A DNA stretch of 64,000 nucleotides. Source: Pseudoalteromonas nigrifaciens. GTDB lineage: Bacteria; Pseudomonadota; Gammaproteobacteria; Enterobacterales; Alteromonadaceae. The notes beneath the pieces were generated by a model. It saw nothing but the letters and a program-made list of their open reading frames with translations, did no database searches and was not told the DNA's origin. The DNA is taken from contig NZ_CP011036.1 in assembly GCF_002221505.1 (NCBI RefSeq), forward strand, positions 868,001-932,000. The letters are read 5' to 3'. A program made the translations under genes and the position numbers. This document shows, piece by piece, positions 9,080 to 16,760 of this stretch (positions are counted from its first letter, which is position 1; each line of letters begins with the position of its first letter).

Positions 9080-10645
9080 ATGGCTATATCAGTAAATACA
9101 AATGTATCTTCACTAAACGCTCAGCGTAACCTTTCTAAATCTGGACAGGGTTTAGCTACTTCAATGGAACGCTTGTCATCAGGAATGCGTATTAACAGTG
9201 CTAAAGATGATGCGGCTGGTATGCAAATCGGAACGCGTTTAACGTCGCAAATTAGCGGTTTAGGTGTAGCGCAGCGTAACGCTAACGATGGTATTTCTAT
9301 GGCACAAACCGCTGAAGGGGCTATGCAATCATCTACCGATATTCTACAGCGCATGCGTGACTTAGCACTGCAATCAGCAAACGGCTCTAACTCTACATCT
9401 GACCGTGAAGCACTGCAAAAAGAAGTAACCGCATTACAAACCGAACTAACCCGTATAGCCGATACCACCACCTTTGGTGGACAAAAGTTATTAGATGGTG
9501 GTTACGGTACGCAGCAATTCCAAGTAGGTTCTGATAGTAATCAAACTATTGGAGTGACCTTGAACTCATCGGCAGCTAAAGATATTGGTCTAGAAGGCAA
9601 GGGAATGACTTTTTCTGCACTGGCTGGCTTTTCAGATATACGCAAAACACCTACAGCAATAACAACAGACGGACTAGCAGTTACTGTTGGTGGAAAAACG
9701 ACAAATCTTGAAGTATCTACGGGTATGAGCGCTGCCAATCTAGCGGGTCAAATTAATGGCGTTGAGGGCGTGTTTGGTGTTGGTGCAACGACTCAGGTAG
9801 CTGTAGGTGACTTCACGACAAATACTACAGCTGGCGATAAGATTAATTTAAACGTAGCGGGCGTAGAAATATCTTACACAACTGGTGCTGGTAATGATAA
9901 TGATGCGATTGTTGATGGTTTAAATACAGCTATAACAACAGCTACTGCAGATGCTCTTACTGCACAAGGTATAACAGCAAGTGTACAAAGCGACGGTACA
10001 GATAACATGTTAGTGTTTACGAACAGCACTGGTGAAAATGTTGCAGTAACCATGGAAATAGTAGGTGGGGCATCAGATGGAGCTGTAGGTAAGATTTCTT
10101 CTTGGACTACGGATGCAACCGGCGTTGCAGGTTCGGTAGCAGGAACGGCTGAAACTGTAACTGCTGCTATTTCTACTACTGCTAGTGTCTCTGCAGAAGT
10201 TACTGGGCGTTTAGATTATTCTTCAGCAATTCTTGATAGTAAATATGGCACAGTTTCTTTAGATGTTACAGCAGGAGCTATGGTAACTGGTGGTGGTGGT
10301 GCAGCAACATTATCAGCTGATACAAAAAAAACCAGCATTGCGGATTTAGATATTTCAACATCAGGTGGTTCTCAATCTGCCATTGATGTAATAGATGCGG
10401 CGTTACAGCAAATTGGTAATGAGCGTGCAGAGCTAGGTGCCATACAAAATCGCTTTAGCCAAACTATTAGCAATTTATCGAATATTCAAGAAAATGCGTC
10501 GGCATCACGTAGTCGTATTATGGATACAGATTACGCTACTGAAACGGCGCAAATGACGAAGAACCAAATATTGCAACAAGCGGGTACGTCTATCTTGTCG
10601 CAAGCGAACCAGTTACCACAAGCAGCACTTAGCTTACTAGGTTAA
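9080..10645 (+). CDS. fliC: Flagellin 2
   Basis: This is a second filament subunit of 521 residues. It differs from flagellin 1 at only seven of the first 128 residues (for example L3I, T19S, A62G, K106T) and slightly at the extreme C-terminus ([11 protein letters not shown]). The remainder is identical in protein and, over 9458-10590, apparently in DNA. The 5' region carries many synonymous differences, so this is not a simple recent duplication of the whole gene. AGGAG precedes the ATG. A sigma28-type promoter lies upstream and a terminator downstream. Confidence 0.96.
   Translation: MAISVNTNVSSLNAQRNLSKSGQGLATSMERLSSGMRINSAKDDAAGMQIGTRLTSQISGLGVAQRNANDGISMAQTAEGAMQSSTDILQRMRDLALQSANGSNSTSDREALQKEVTALQTELTRIADTTTFGGQKLLDGGYGTQQFQVGSDSNQTIGVTLNSSAAKDIGLEGKGMTFSALAGFSDIRKTPTAITTDGLAVTVGGKTTNLEVSTGMSAANLAGQINGVEGVFGVGATTQVAVGDFTTNTTAGDKINLNVAGVEISYTTGAGNDNDAIVDGLNTAITTATADALTAQGITASVQSDGTDNMLVFTNSTGENVAVTMEIVGGASDGAVGKISSWTTDATGVAGSVAGTAETVTAAISTTASVSAEVTGRLDYSSAILDSKYGTVSLDVTAGAMVTGGGGAATLSADTKKTSIADLDISTSGGSQSAIDVIDAALQQIGNERAELGAIQNRFSQTISNLSNIQENASASRSRIMDTDYATETAQMTKNQILQQAGTSILSQANQLPQAALSLLG
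9458..10590 (+). repeat. 1133-bp direct repeat shared by the two flagellin genes
   Basis: Bases 9458-10590 match 7583-8715 at a constant offset of 1875, with no mismatch found in the stretches compared by eye. Sharp edges are visible: CGCATTGCC versus CGTATAGCC on the left, and ACGTCAATAC versus ACGTCTATCT on the right. Beyond the edges synonymous differences are frequent. The pattern fits recent gene conversion. Confidence 0.88.
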
Positions 10646-10718
10646 TAGCTAATTAGGTCAATAGTTCATTAGCTTATTAATAGCTAACTAATATTAAAAG
10701 TCAGTATTAGTAACTTAA

Positions 10719-10750
10719 AAAAGGAGATGGCTTTGTTCATCTCCTTTTGT
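10719..10750 (+). terminator. Rho-independent terminator after flagellin 2
   Basis: AAAAGGAGATG (10719-10729) and CATCTCCTTTT (10738-10748) form an 11-bp perfect stem with an 8-base loop ending in a T run. Confidence 0.85.
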
Positions 10751-10818
10751 CGTTTAACTTACTAAATTAAGCTAGTTTATAAATAGTGTATAATGTTTAA
10801 AACTATTTAGGAGGCGTT

Positions 10819-11235
10819 ATGAATACAATTACCTCAGGCGCAGAAGTTTTAGTAACGGCAAGTAATGCTGGGCAAGCTAGCGAAAGTAAAGTAGGGCAAA
10901 TAGCTACGGTACTAACGGCTAGTGCTATTGATGATGTTAAAAAAAGTGCTTCACAAGCGCAGCAGTATCAAAGTAATGCTGACACTGCTACGCAGCAGCA
11001 ACAACCGCTAGAGCATGAACAGCTTGAAAAAGTGGCGCAGCAATTGCAGGATTTTATGGGCGAAATGAACCGTAGTTTGCAATTTCAGGTTGATGAAGAT
11101 TCAGGCCGCGATGTAATTAAAGTGCTCGATAAGGCAACTGGCGATGTTATTAAACAATACCCTTCGGAAGAAGTGTTAAGTTTAGTATCAAAGTTGTCTG
11201 AAACTGCGGGTTTATTGATTGACCAAACGGTATAG
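10819..11235 (+). CDS. flaG: FlaG family flagellar protein
   Basis: The 138-residue product has a variable N-terminal half and the FlaG C-terminal domain, with QLEKVAQQLQDFMGEMN-like and FQVDEDSGRDVIKVLDKATG sequences and the tail IKQYPSEEVLSLVSKL. FlaG proteins affect filament length and usually sit between flagellin and fliD, as here. AGGAGG precedes the ATG. No clear sigma28 or sigma54 site was found directly upstream. A TATAAT hexamer about 30 bases before the start suggests a weak sigma70 promoter. Confidence 0.92.
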   Translation: MNTITSGAEVLVTASNAGQASESKVGQIATVLTASAIDDVKKSASQAQQYQSNADTATQQQQPLEHEQLEKVAQQLQDFMGEMNRSLQFQVDEDSGRDVIKVLDKATGDVIKQYPSEEVLSLVSKLSETAGLLIDQTV

Positions 11236-11315
11236 CTATATAAGTATATAACTAAATAGCAGCTGCGTTTTTTAAGTTTTTTGTTTTTTATTTAATAGTG
11301 TAAAGGGGTATAAAC

Positions 11316-12728
11316 ATGGCTATTTCGTTTACTGGCTTAGGATCAGGCTTACAAGTATCTGAAATTGTAGGTGCATTGGTTAATGCCGAAAAAGCCCCAT
11401 TTGAAGCGCGCTTAAATAGAAAAGAAGGTAGCTTAACTACCGATATATCGGCGGTGGGGGCATTAAAGGCCGCGCTTGAAAAGGTACAGCAGTCGATGAC
11501 AGGACTAGGCGACGTTGATAACTATCAAAAACGTACTATATCGGGTAATGATAATTTTATATCGCTTAGCTCAGACAAAGACGCTCAACCAGGTGGTTAC
11601 TCGGTAAAAGTAAATAATTTAGCCACTGAACATAAAATAATGTCGAGTGCTTTTGATGCCGCCAATCCTGTTGGCGCCGGCACCATGACGTTAAGCTCGG
11701 GCGATAATAGCTTTGATATTGCAGTGTCAAACACTGCAACGCTAAGCGAAGTGCGCGATGCAATAAACAACAGTAAAGATAATAAAAGTATAAACGCGAC
11801 TATAATTACCGATGATACTGGCCAGCGCTTAGTGTTTTCGGCTCAAACCAGTGGTGTAGAAAACCAAATTAAAATTGCAGTGGCCGATGACGATGCTAAC
11901 AACACCGATACCCTAGGCCTTTCGCGTTTAGCGTTTGACCCTGCACCAGCAGGAGTAAAAAATGTGAGCGAAGTAGTTGCCGCTGTTGATGCGTCAATAA
12001 CTATTGACGGCACAGTAACGGTAACTAGTAGCACTAACGAATTTAAAAACGTGATTGATGGCGTGACTATTACCGCTAAAAAAGCACAGGGTGTTGACGA
12101 CGACCTAAGTAAGCTAACCGTTAAAGAAAATAACAATAATATAAAAGCTGGCTTAAATGGGTTTATCGAAAGTTATAACGAGCTGTTAGAGCTAAGTAAA
12201 AACTTGGGTAAATCTGGCGAAGATGGTGCTGGCGTAATGGCGGGTGATTCTCTGCTACGTGGTGTTATGTCAAAGTTAAGGCAAGAAATTACCAACAGTG
12301 TTGACTTAGGCGGTGGTAACTCTTTATCGCTGTCGCAGTTAGGTGTTGAGGCCGACCGCTATGGTAAATTAAGCTTAGATAGCGAACGCTTAGACGAGCA
12401 AGTAAAAAATGATGTTGATTTAGTACAGCAGTTTTTTATTGACGAAAATAAAGAAGAAGGCGGCTTTGCCCAATCGTTTGATGATTTAATGAACTTTTAT
12501 ACTAAATCAGATGGCTTAATTCAAAACAGAATAGACAGTAAAAAGGAACAAATTAGTGGGATTGATGACCAGCGAGTATCGTTTGCACGTAAAATGGAGT
12601 CGTTAGAGTCGCGCCTTTATGCGCAGTACAACAGCATGGATTTATTGGTAGCAAGCTTAAATTCAACCAGTAGTTACCTTCAATCTCAGTTAGATAACAT
12701 GCCTGGCGTAGTTAGAAAGTCTAAGTAA
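11316..12728 (+). CDS. fliD: Filament cap protein FliD (HAP2)
   Basis: FliD caps the filament tip and folds incoming flagellin. The 470-residue product has the FliD N-terminal domain (FTGLGSGLQVSEIVGALVNA, followed by EKAPFEARLNRKE) and C-terminal domain (GVEADRYGKLSLDSERL, later ISGIDDQRVSFARKMESLES). It ends with a coiled-coil tail containing LYAQYNSMDLLVASLNSTSS. AGGGG-type ribosome-binding bases precede the ATG. It is followed by a terminator and repeat array B. Confidence 0.95.
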   Translation: MAISFTGLGSGLQVSEIVGALVNAEKAPFEARLNRKEGSLTTDISAVGALKAALEKVQQSMTGLGDVDNYQKRTISGNDNFISLSSDKDAQPGGYSVKVNNLATEHKIMSSAFDAANPVGAGTMTLSSGDNSFDIAVSNTATLSEVRDAINNSKDNKSINATIITDDTGQRLVFSAQTSGVENQIKIAVADDDANNTDTLGLSRLAFDPAPAGVKNVSEVVAAVDASITIDGTVTVTSSTNEFKNVIDGVTITAKKAQGVDDDLSKLTVKENNNNIKAGLNGFIESYNELLELSKNLGKSGEDGAGVMAGDSLLRGVMSKLRQEITNSVDLGGGNSLSLSQLGVEADRYGKLSLDSERLDEQVKNDVDLVQQFFIDENKEEGGFAQSFDDLMNFYTKSDGLIQNRIDSKKEQISGIDDQRVSFARKMESLESRLYAQYNSMDLLVASLNSTSSYLQSQLDNMPGVVRKSK

Positions 12729-12812
12729 TTAAGGGCTCAAGCTCTAGGGAGTATACTAGGCTTTAGGCTAATACAAACACTGAGCTTACCAAAGGGCAGT
12801 TGTTAGTTATAT

Positions 12813-12853
12813 AAGTGCGGTTTTATTTAATAACAACAATACCGCACTTTTTG
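12813..12853 (+). terminator. Terminator after fliD
   Basis: AAGTGCGGT (12813-12821) and ACCGCACTT (12841-12849) pair perfectly across a 19-base AT-rich loop and are followed by TTTT. It fits the end of the flaG-fliD transcript. Confidence 0.75.
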
Positions 12854-12894
12854 CGTTAAACAGATTAAAACAGTGCAAAAAGGCTTTAAGTGAT

Positions 12895-13316
12895 TTACTC
12901 ACAAAGAGGCTAAGAGGCGCTGCGCTTTAGAGAAGAAAAGGCACTAAATTACTTGTTTAACTCACTTCTCATTCCCCGCGTCCTCTCCTCGCTATGCATA
13001 TTTGATTTAAGTAAATATATTCACAAAGAGGTTAAGAGGGCGCTGCGCTTTAGAGAAGAAAAAAGACACTCAATTATGTGTTTAACTCACTCCTCATTTA
13101 CTCTCATTGTTTTTTCTTTGTGAAAAATGATCTTTAAATAACTTATTCACAAAGAGGATAAGAGCGCGCTGCGCTTTAGAGAAGAAAAAAGACACTCAAT
13201 TATGTGTTTAATTTACTCCTCATTTACTCTCATTGTTTTCTCTTTGTGAAAAATGATCTTTAAATAATTTATTCACAAAAAGATATTAAGAGGCGCTGCG
13301 CTTTAGAGAAGAAAAG
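12895..13316. repeat. Repeat array B, same unit as array A, four core copies
   Basis: GCGCTGCGCTTTAGAGA starts at 12917, 13030, 13166 and 13293, spacings of 113, 136 and 127 bases. Units start TTCACAAAGAG and end CTCTTTGTGAA, a perfect 11-base terminal inverted repeat in the third unit. The first unit is diverged and carries a CCCCGCGTCCTCTCC insertion. Units are joined by a linker resembling ATGATCTTTAAATAA. With array A it brackets the flagellin-flaG-fliD block. The gap 12729-13362 holds only the fliD terminator and this array. Confidence 0.9.
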
Positions 13317-13362
13317 TATAAAACCATCGTTTAATTTACTTCTTATTATGCTAACTGTCTTT

Positions 13363-13662
13363 TTAAGTGCTTTTGTAAGCGCTGATCGCTTTGTCTGACT
13401 TTTTATGCTTTAACAAGGCTTTAAACGAGTCGTCTTTATGGATGTTAGCTTGAGTTAAAATAGCATTAATATGCGCTTGTGTTGTTATAAGCTCGTCACT
13501 ACTTGGCTGCTCAGCGCTTTCGCACCAGCTTTTTAAACACGTATTTAATGCTTCAAGCTGTAAAGCTGCCGCGTCAGCATCGTTGTTATTTACCAGTGTT
13601 TCAAGCTCGCAGAGCAATTGTTTAATTTGCTCTGCTGGCTGTTGGTCAGTTATTAAAGGCAT
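13363..13662 (-). CDS. Probable FliT/FlaI-like flagellar chaperone
   Basis: The 99-residue protein lies directly downstream of fliS (6-base gap, minus strand), where polar flagellar systems carry fliT or flaI. It looks mainly helical: an amphipathic N-terminal half (EQIKQLLCELETLVNNNDAD) and a basic tail (FKALLKHKKSDKAISAYKST) resembling the C-terminus of FlaI/FliT chaperones. No catalytic motif is visible. The assignment rests mostly on position and size; FliT would bind FliD and hold it export-ready. Confidence 0.6.
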   Translation of the reverse strand: MPLITDQQPAEQIKQLLCELETLVNNNDADAAALQLEALNTCLKSWCESAEQPSSDELITTQAHINAILTQANIHKDDSFKALLKHKKSDKAISAYKST

Positions 13663-13668
13663 AATAAA

Positions 13669-14070
13669 TTAAACTGCAGGAGAGCGTTCGCTAGCAGGAA
13701 TATTATCCCACCCTTCTTTTATTTCTTTCACTATGCTAGAAACTTCCATAATTGCTGCTGTGTCGTTATTTAAGTTAGCTTTAGTTAGTGTACGCTGACA
13801 ATAGTCGTATAGCGCGGCTAAATTATTTGAAATTCCTGAGCCTTGCTCAACGTCAAAATTAAGTGTGTCTTGTAATGCGCCAAAAAGTAAAATGCAGGCT
13901 GAAATGTTTTCGCCCTTTTTTTCAATTTCTTTGCGTTCAATAAAACCTTTGGTTGCAGCTAAGCGCCCAATAATGTTACTAAAAATTAGGTTTATTTGTT
14001 CGTAAGGTGTCATTTCGCTAATACTGCTTGCACGAACTTGACCGTATTTTTTAATTGATGCATGTGCCAT
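13669..14070 (-). CDS. fliS: Flagellin export chaperone FliS
   Basis: FliS binds the flagellin C-terminus and prevents early polymerisation. The 133-residue product has the family features: an N-terminal KYGQVRASSISEMTPYEQINL segment in two parts, LIFSNIIGRLAATKGFI, and the C-terminal NLAALYDYCQRTLTKANLNN followed by IKEGWDNI. The gene is on the minus strand, facing fliD. In Vibrio-type loci fliS lies downstream of fliD in the same direction, so this pair is inverted. A sigma28-type promoter lies 82 bases upstream. Confidence 0.93.
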   Translation of the reverse strand: MAHASIKKYGQVRASSISEMTPYEQINLIFSNIIGRLAATKGFIERKEIEKKGENISACILLFGALQDTLNFDVEQGSGISNNLAALYDYCQRTLTKANLNNDTAAIMEVSSIVKEIKEGWDNIPASERSPAV

Positions 14071-14151
14071 GAGAAGATCCTAAATTTTGATAACTAAAAA
14101 TATTAATACAATGCCAGCAATTATAATGCCAAGCATTTTATATATAGTTAC

Positions 14152-14178
14152 TTATCGGCATTTAAAGCGGCAACTTAA
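14152..14178 (-). promoter_or_regulatory. Sigma28 (FliA) promoter of fliST
   Basis: Read on the minus strand: TTAA (14178-14175), 15 bases, GCCGATAA (14159-14152). The -10 octamer is a perfect FliA consensus and the -35 TTAAGTTG matches TAAAGTTT at 6 of 8 positions. The predicted transcript starts about 75 bases before the fliS ATG. Confidence 0.8.
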
Positions 14179-14227
14179 GTAAATATTAGTGAATATTTTT
14201 ATTATAAAGTTACTTTACATCTCTAAT

Positions 14228-14313
14228 TTAAGTATTAAGCTTTGCGATTAACTTATTATGCGAATGTAGGGGTATTTACAACCTTAATACTTAATGGTTA
14301 ATCCTTAAGTATT
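14228..14313. promoter_or_regulatory. Candidate operator upstream of flrA: three TTAAGTATT sites
   Basis: TTAAGTATT occurs at 14228-14236 and 14305-14313, and its reverse complement AATACTTAA at 14286-14294. The last two form a 9-bp perfect inverted repeat with a 10-base spacer. They lie 60-150 bases before the flrA -35 box, between the divergent fliS and flrA promoters. In the 355-base gap 14071-14425 these sites and the two promoters are all that was recognised. The binding protein is unknown. Confidence 0.4.
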
Positions 14314-14372
14314 GTTGCTTTAATTAAAGTGTCTGTTTTTTGGCGTTAATGTCAAAAAGTCGCCACTAGTGC

Positions 14373-14400
14373 TTGCATACAATTTCAACTGGCTTACAAT
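14373..14400 (+). promoter_or_regulatory. Sigma70-type promoter of flrA
   Basis: TTGCAT (14373-14378), 16 bases, TACAAT (14395-14400). The 5' leader would be roughly 20-40 bases, depending on which ATG is used. A housekeeping promoter is expected for the master regulator at the top of the cascade. Confidence 0.5.
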
Positions 14401-14425
14401 TTGATTAACAAAATAAATTAGTGAA

Positions 14426-15877
14426 ATGAATGGCCCGCTAAATATGATCTTAATTTTAGATAATAATAACAATCGCTCGATAGGATTATATGCCTCACTT
14501 ACTTTTATAGGTGAAGCGGTGCAATTACAAACGGAAGCCGACTTTGAGCAAGCGTGTAGTAAGTATCAAAGTAAAGAATGCATTGTAATTTTAGGTGCAT
14601 TGCAGGCGCTCGATCACGAAAGTTTAATTAAACGCTACCCTACGTTTCCTTTTTTACTAATTGGCGAAACACTCAAGCCTTTACTGAGTATTGCTAATGT
14701 AGTGGGGTTAATTTGTGAGCCATTTAGCCACGAAATAACCACGCAACTATTACACGACTGCCAACAATATCAGCGCATGTTGCCTATTGAGCACAAACAC
14801 AGTAAACCACACAATACTTTTGATGGCCTAGTAGGTGAAACATCTGCGGTTAAAGACCTGCGCTTTTTAATTGAGCAAGTAGCAAAAACCGATGCTAATG
14901 TACTTATTTTAGGTGAGTCGGGCACAGGTAAAGAGGTGGTGGCGCGTAACGTACATTTATTGTCTAAACGCCTTAAAGGGCCTTTTGTACCAGTTAACTG
15001 TGGTGCGATTCCGGGGGAGTTGCTCGAAAGTGAATTGTTTGGCCATGAAAAAGGCGCATTTACAGGGGCAATTTCTGCTCGTAAAGGGCGTTTTGAACTG
15101 GCGCAAGGCGGTACACTATTTTTAGATGAAATAGGCGATATGCCGCTGCAAATGCAAGTTAAGTTGCTGCGCGTATTGCAAGAGCGTAGTTATGAGCGAG
15201 TAGGCGGCACTAAAGCGATTCAGGCTGATGTACGCATTATTGCTGCAACCCATCGCAACCTCGAAACCATGATAGAGGAAAGTACGTTTCGTGAAGATTT
15301 ATACTACCGATTAAACGTATTTCCTATTGAAAGCCCGTCGCTTACCCAGCGCGCCGATGACATACCGCTGCTATTAAAAGAGTTAATGCGCCGCGTTAAT
15401 GAGCAAAGTGGCTCAACCGCTAAGTTTACAGAGCGCGCTGTCGAAAGTTTAAAAGAGCATAGTTGGCCGGGTAATATTCGCGAGCTTGCAAACTTAGTTG
15501 AGCGGATGGTGATAATGTTCCCGGAAAAAGTGGTAGATGTTCCTGATTTACCGGCTAAGTATCGTTATATTGAAGTTGAAGCCTATGAACCACAGTACCC
15601 AGAAGAGTTAATGGAGCGCGATGCTTTTAACGACATATTTAGCACTGACTTTAGCGACTATGACGATGAGCCAGAACACTCTACAGCAGCAGATTCAGGC
15701 TTGTTACCCAGCGAAGGGATTCAACTTAAAGAATACTTAGCTGAGCTAGAAATTAACTTAATTACTCAAGCATTAGAGCGCTTTGATTATGTAGTTGCTC
15801 GCGCCGCCGAAATACTCGGAGTACGCCGCACTACTTTGGTCGAAAAAATGAAAAAATATAACTTGTCGAGAGATTAA
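14426..15877 (+). CDS. flrA: Flagellar master regulator FlrA (FleQ family, sigma54 activator)
   Basis: FlrA activates early sigma54 flagellar promoters. The 483-residue protein has a receiver-like FleQ domain (residues 1-120) lacking the usual acidic phospho-acceptor pattern (LDNNNN in place of a D-D pocket). It also has an AAA+ domain with Walker A GESGTGKE (163-170) and the sigma54 loop GAFTGA (210-215), and a Fis-type helix-turn-helix at the C-terminus ([20 protein letters not shown]). Starts at 14426 or at 14444 ([10 protein letters not shown]) are both possible; neither has a strong ribosome-binding site. FleQ-type proteins also bind c-di-GMP. Confidence 0.93.
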   Translation: MNGPLNMILILDNNNNRSIGLYASLTFIGEAVQLQTEADFEQACSKYQSKECIVILGALQALDHESLIKRYPTFPFLLIGETLKPLLSIANVVGLICEPFSHEITTQLLHDCQQYQRMLPIEHKHSKPHNTFDGLVGETSAVKDLRFLIEQVAKTDANVLILGESGTGKEVVARNVHLLSKRLKGPFVPVNCGAIPGELLESELFGHEKGAFTGAISARKGRFELAQGGTLFLDEIGDMPLQMQVKLLRVLQERSYERVGGTKAIQADVRIIAATHRNLETMIEESTFREDLYYRLNVFPIESPSLTQRADDIPLLLKELMRRVNEQSGSTAKFTERAVESLKEHSWPGNIRELANLVERMVIMFPEKVVDVPDLPAKYRYIEVEAYEPQYPEELMERDAFNDIFSTDFSDYDDEPEHSTAADSGLLPSEGIQLKEYLAELEINLITQALERFDYVVARAAEILGVRRTTLVEKMKKYNLSRD

Positions 15878-15894
15878 AAGCTAAGGGTAGCTAT

Positions 15895-15933
15895 CAGGTT
15901 TTAGGTGTCAGGGTTCAGGCTTTAGGTAAAAAA
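15895..15933 (+). repeat. Short interspersed repeat, copy 2 (CAGGTTTTAGGTGTCAGG)
   Basis: This is a direct copy of the element at 6368, again immediately downstream of a flagellar gene. Homology fades after the TTTAGG block. The two copies are about 9.5 kb apart in direct orientation. Confidence 0.7.
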
Positions 15934-16017
15934 TAACCAAGCACAGCGTTTAGCTTTTGCTGCGTTAAGCTTGCTGACGCGCGCACTAATTACAGAGGCT
16001 TGATTAAAAGCCTGAAA

Positions 16018-16614
16018 TCAGACTGTTTGCCTAGCCCCTAGCTTTTTAACTTCTTCTTTTCTAAAACATTTATTACTGTGATCGTTAACCATACCGCAGG
16101 CTTGCATATGGGCGTATACGGTTGTTGGCCCTAAAAACTTAAAACCACGCTTTTTTAAATCTTTAGCAAATGCGCTTGAGGTAGGGGTAATTGCTGGTGT
16201 GTCATCATCAGAGTTTAAATTATTTACTTGCGGCTTATTGCCAACAAACTGCCATTGATAGTTACTAAAGCTACCAAATTCTTGCTGAATTTTAATAAAG
16301 CATTTGGCGTTATTTACAGTAGCGGCAATTTTTAAGCGATTACGCACAATACCCGCATCAAGCATTAGTCGCTCAATATCTTGCTCGGTAAATGCTGCTA
16401 CTTTGTGTACATCAAAGTCGGCAAAAGCATTTTTATAACCATTACGCTTTTTTAAAATAGTGTACCAACTCAATCCTGCTTGCGCCGACTCCAGCGTTAA
16501 AAATTCAAACAGTTTTTTATCGTCATACACAGGCACTCCCCATTCGTTATCGTGGTATGCAACGTAGTCGGGTTTGCTGGTGTCGAGCCATGAGCAACGG
16601 GTTTGCTTGGTCAT
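16018..16614 (-). CDS. tag: DNA-3-methyladenine glycosylase I (Tag)
   Basis: Tag removes 3-methyladenine from alkylated DNA, starting base-excision repair. The 198-residue product has the family signature TRCSWL near the N-terminus, YHDNEWGVPVYDDKKLFEFL, and ESAQAGLSWYTILKKRNGY. Zinc-ligand candidates are C7, H21 and the C-terminal His/Cys of DHSNKCF, as in E. coli Tag. It is on the opposite strand between flrA and flrBC, with no functional link to motility. It splits a regulatory cluster that is contiguous in Vibrio. Confidence 0.95.
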   Translation of the reverse strand: MTKQTRCSWLDTSKPDYVAYHDNEWGVPVYDDKKLFEFLTLESAQAGLSWYTILKKRNGYKNAFADFDVHKVAAFTEQDIERLMLDAGIVRNRLKIAATVNNAKCFIKIQQEFGSFSNYQWQFVGNKPQVNNLNSDDDTPAITPTSSAFAKDLKKRGFKFLGPTTVYAHMQACGMVNDHSNKCFRKEEVKKLGARQTV

Positions 16615-16708
16615 TATAGTTCCTTAGTTGCGGTGCTTTTATTTGCGCGTCATTTTAATGTCGCGCATTTTTACTGTGTAACTCAATGATATACATGGTA
16701 ATAAAAGG

Positions 16709-16724
16709 TGGTATAAATTGTGCA
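16709..16724 (+). promoter_or_regulatory. Sigma54 promoter of flrBC
   Basis: TGGTATAAATTGTGCA has GG (16710-16711), ten bases, GC (16722-16723) and an A/T after GC. Transcription would start near 16735. This places the promoter inside the longest open frame of flrB and supports the internal ATG at 16761 as the true start. Confidence 0.7.
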
Positions 16725-16760
16725 TTTGAAACTGTATCTGCATCAATTAGAGATTTGATT

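Noticed and set aside
12895..13316. Possible CRISPR array
   Set aside because: Units are 113-136 bases apart and similar over most of their length; there are no unique spacers and no cas genes.
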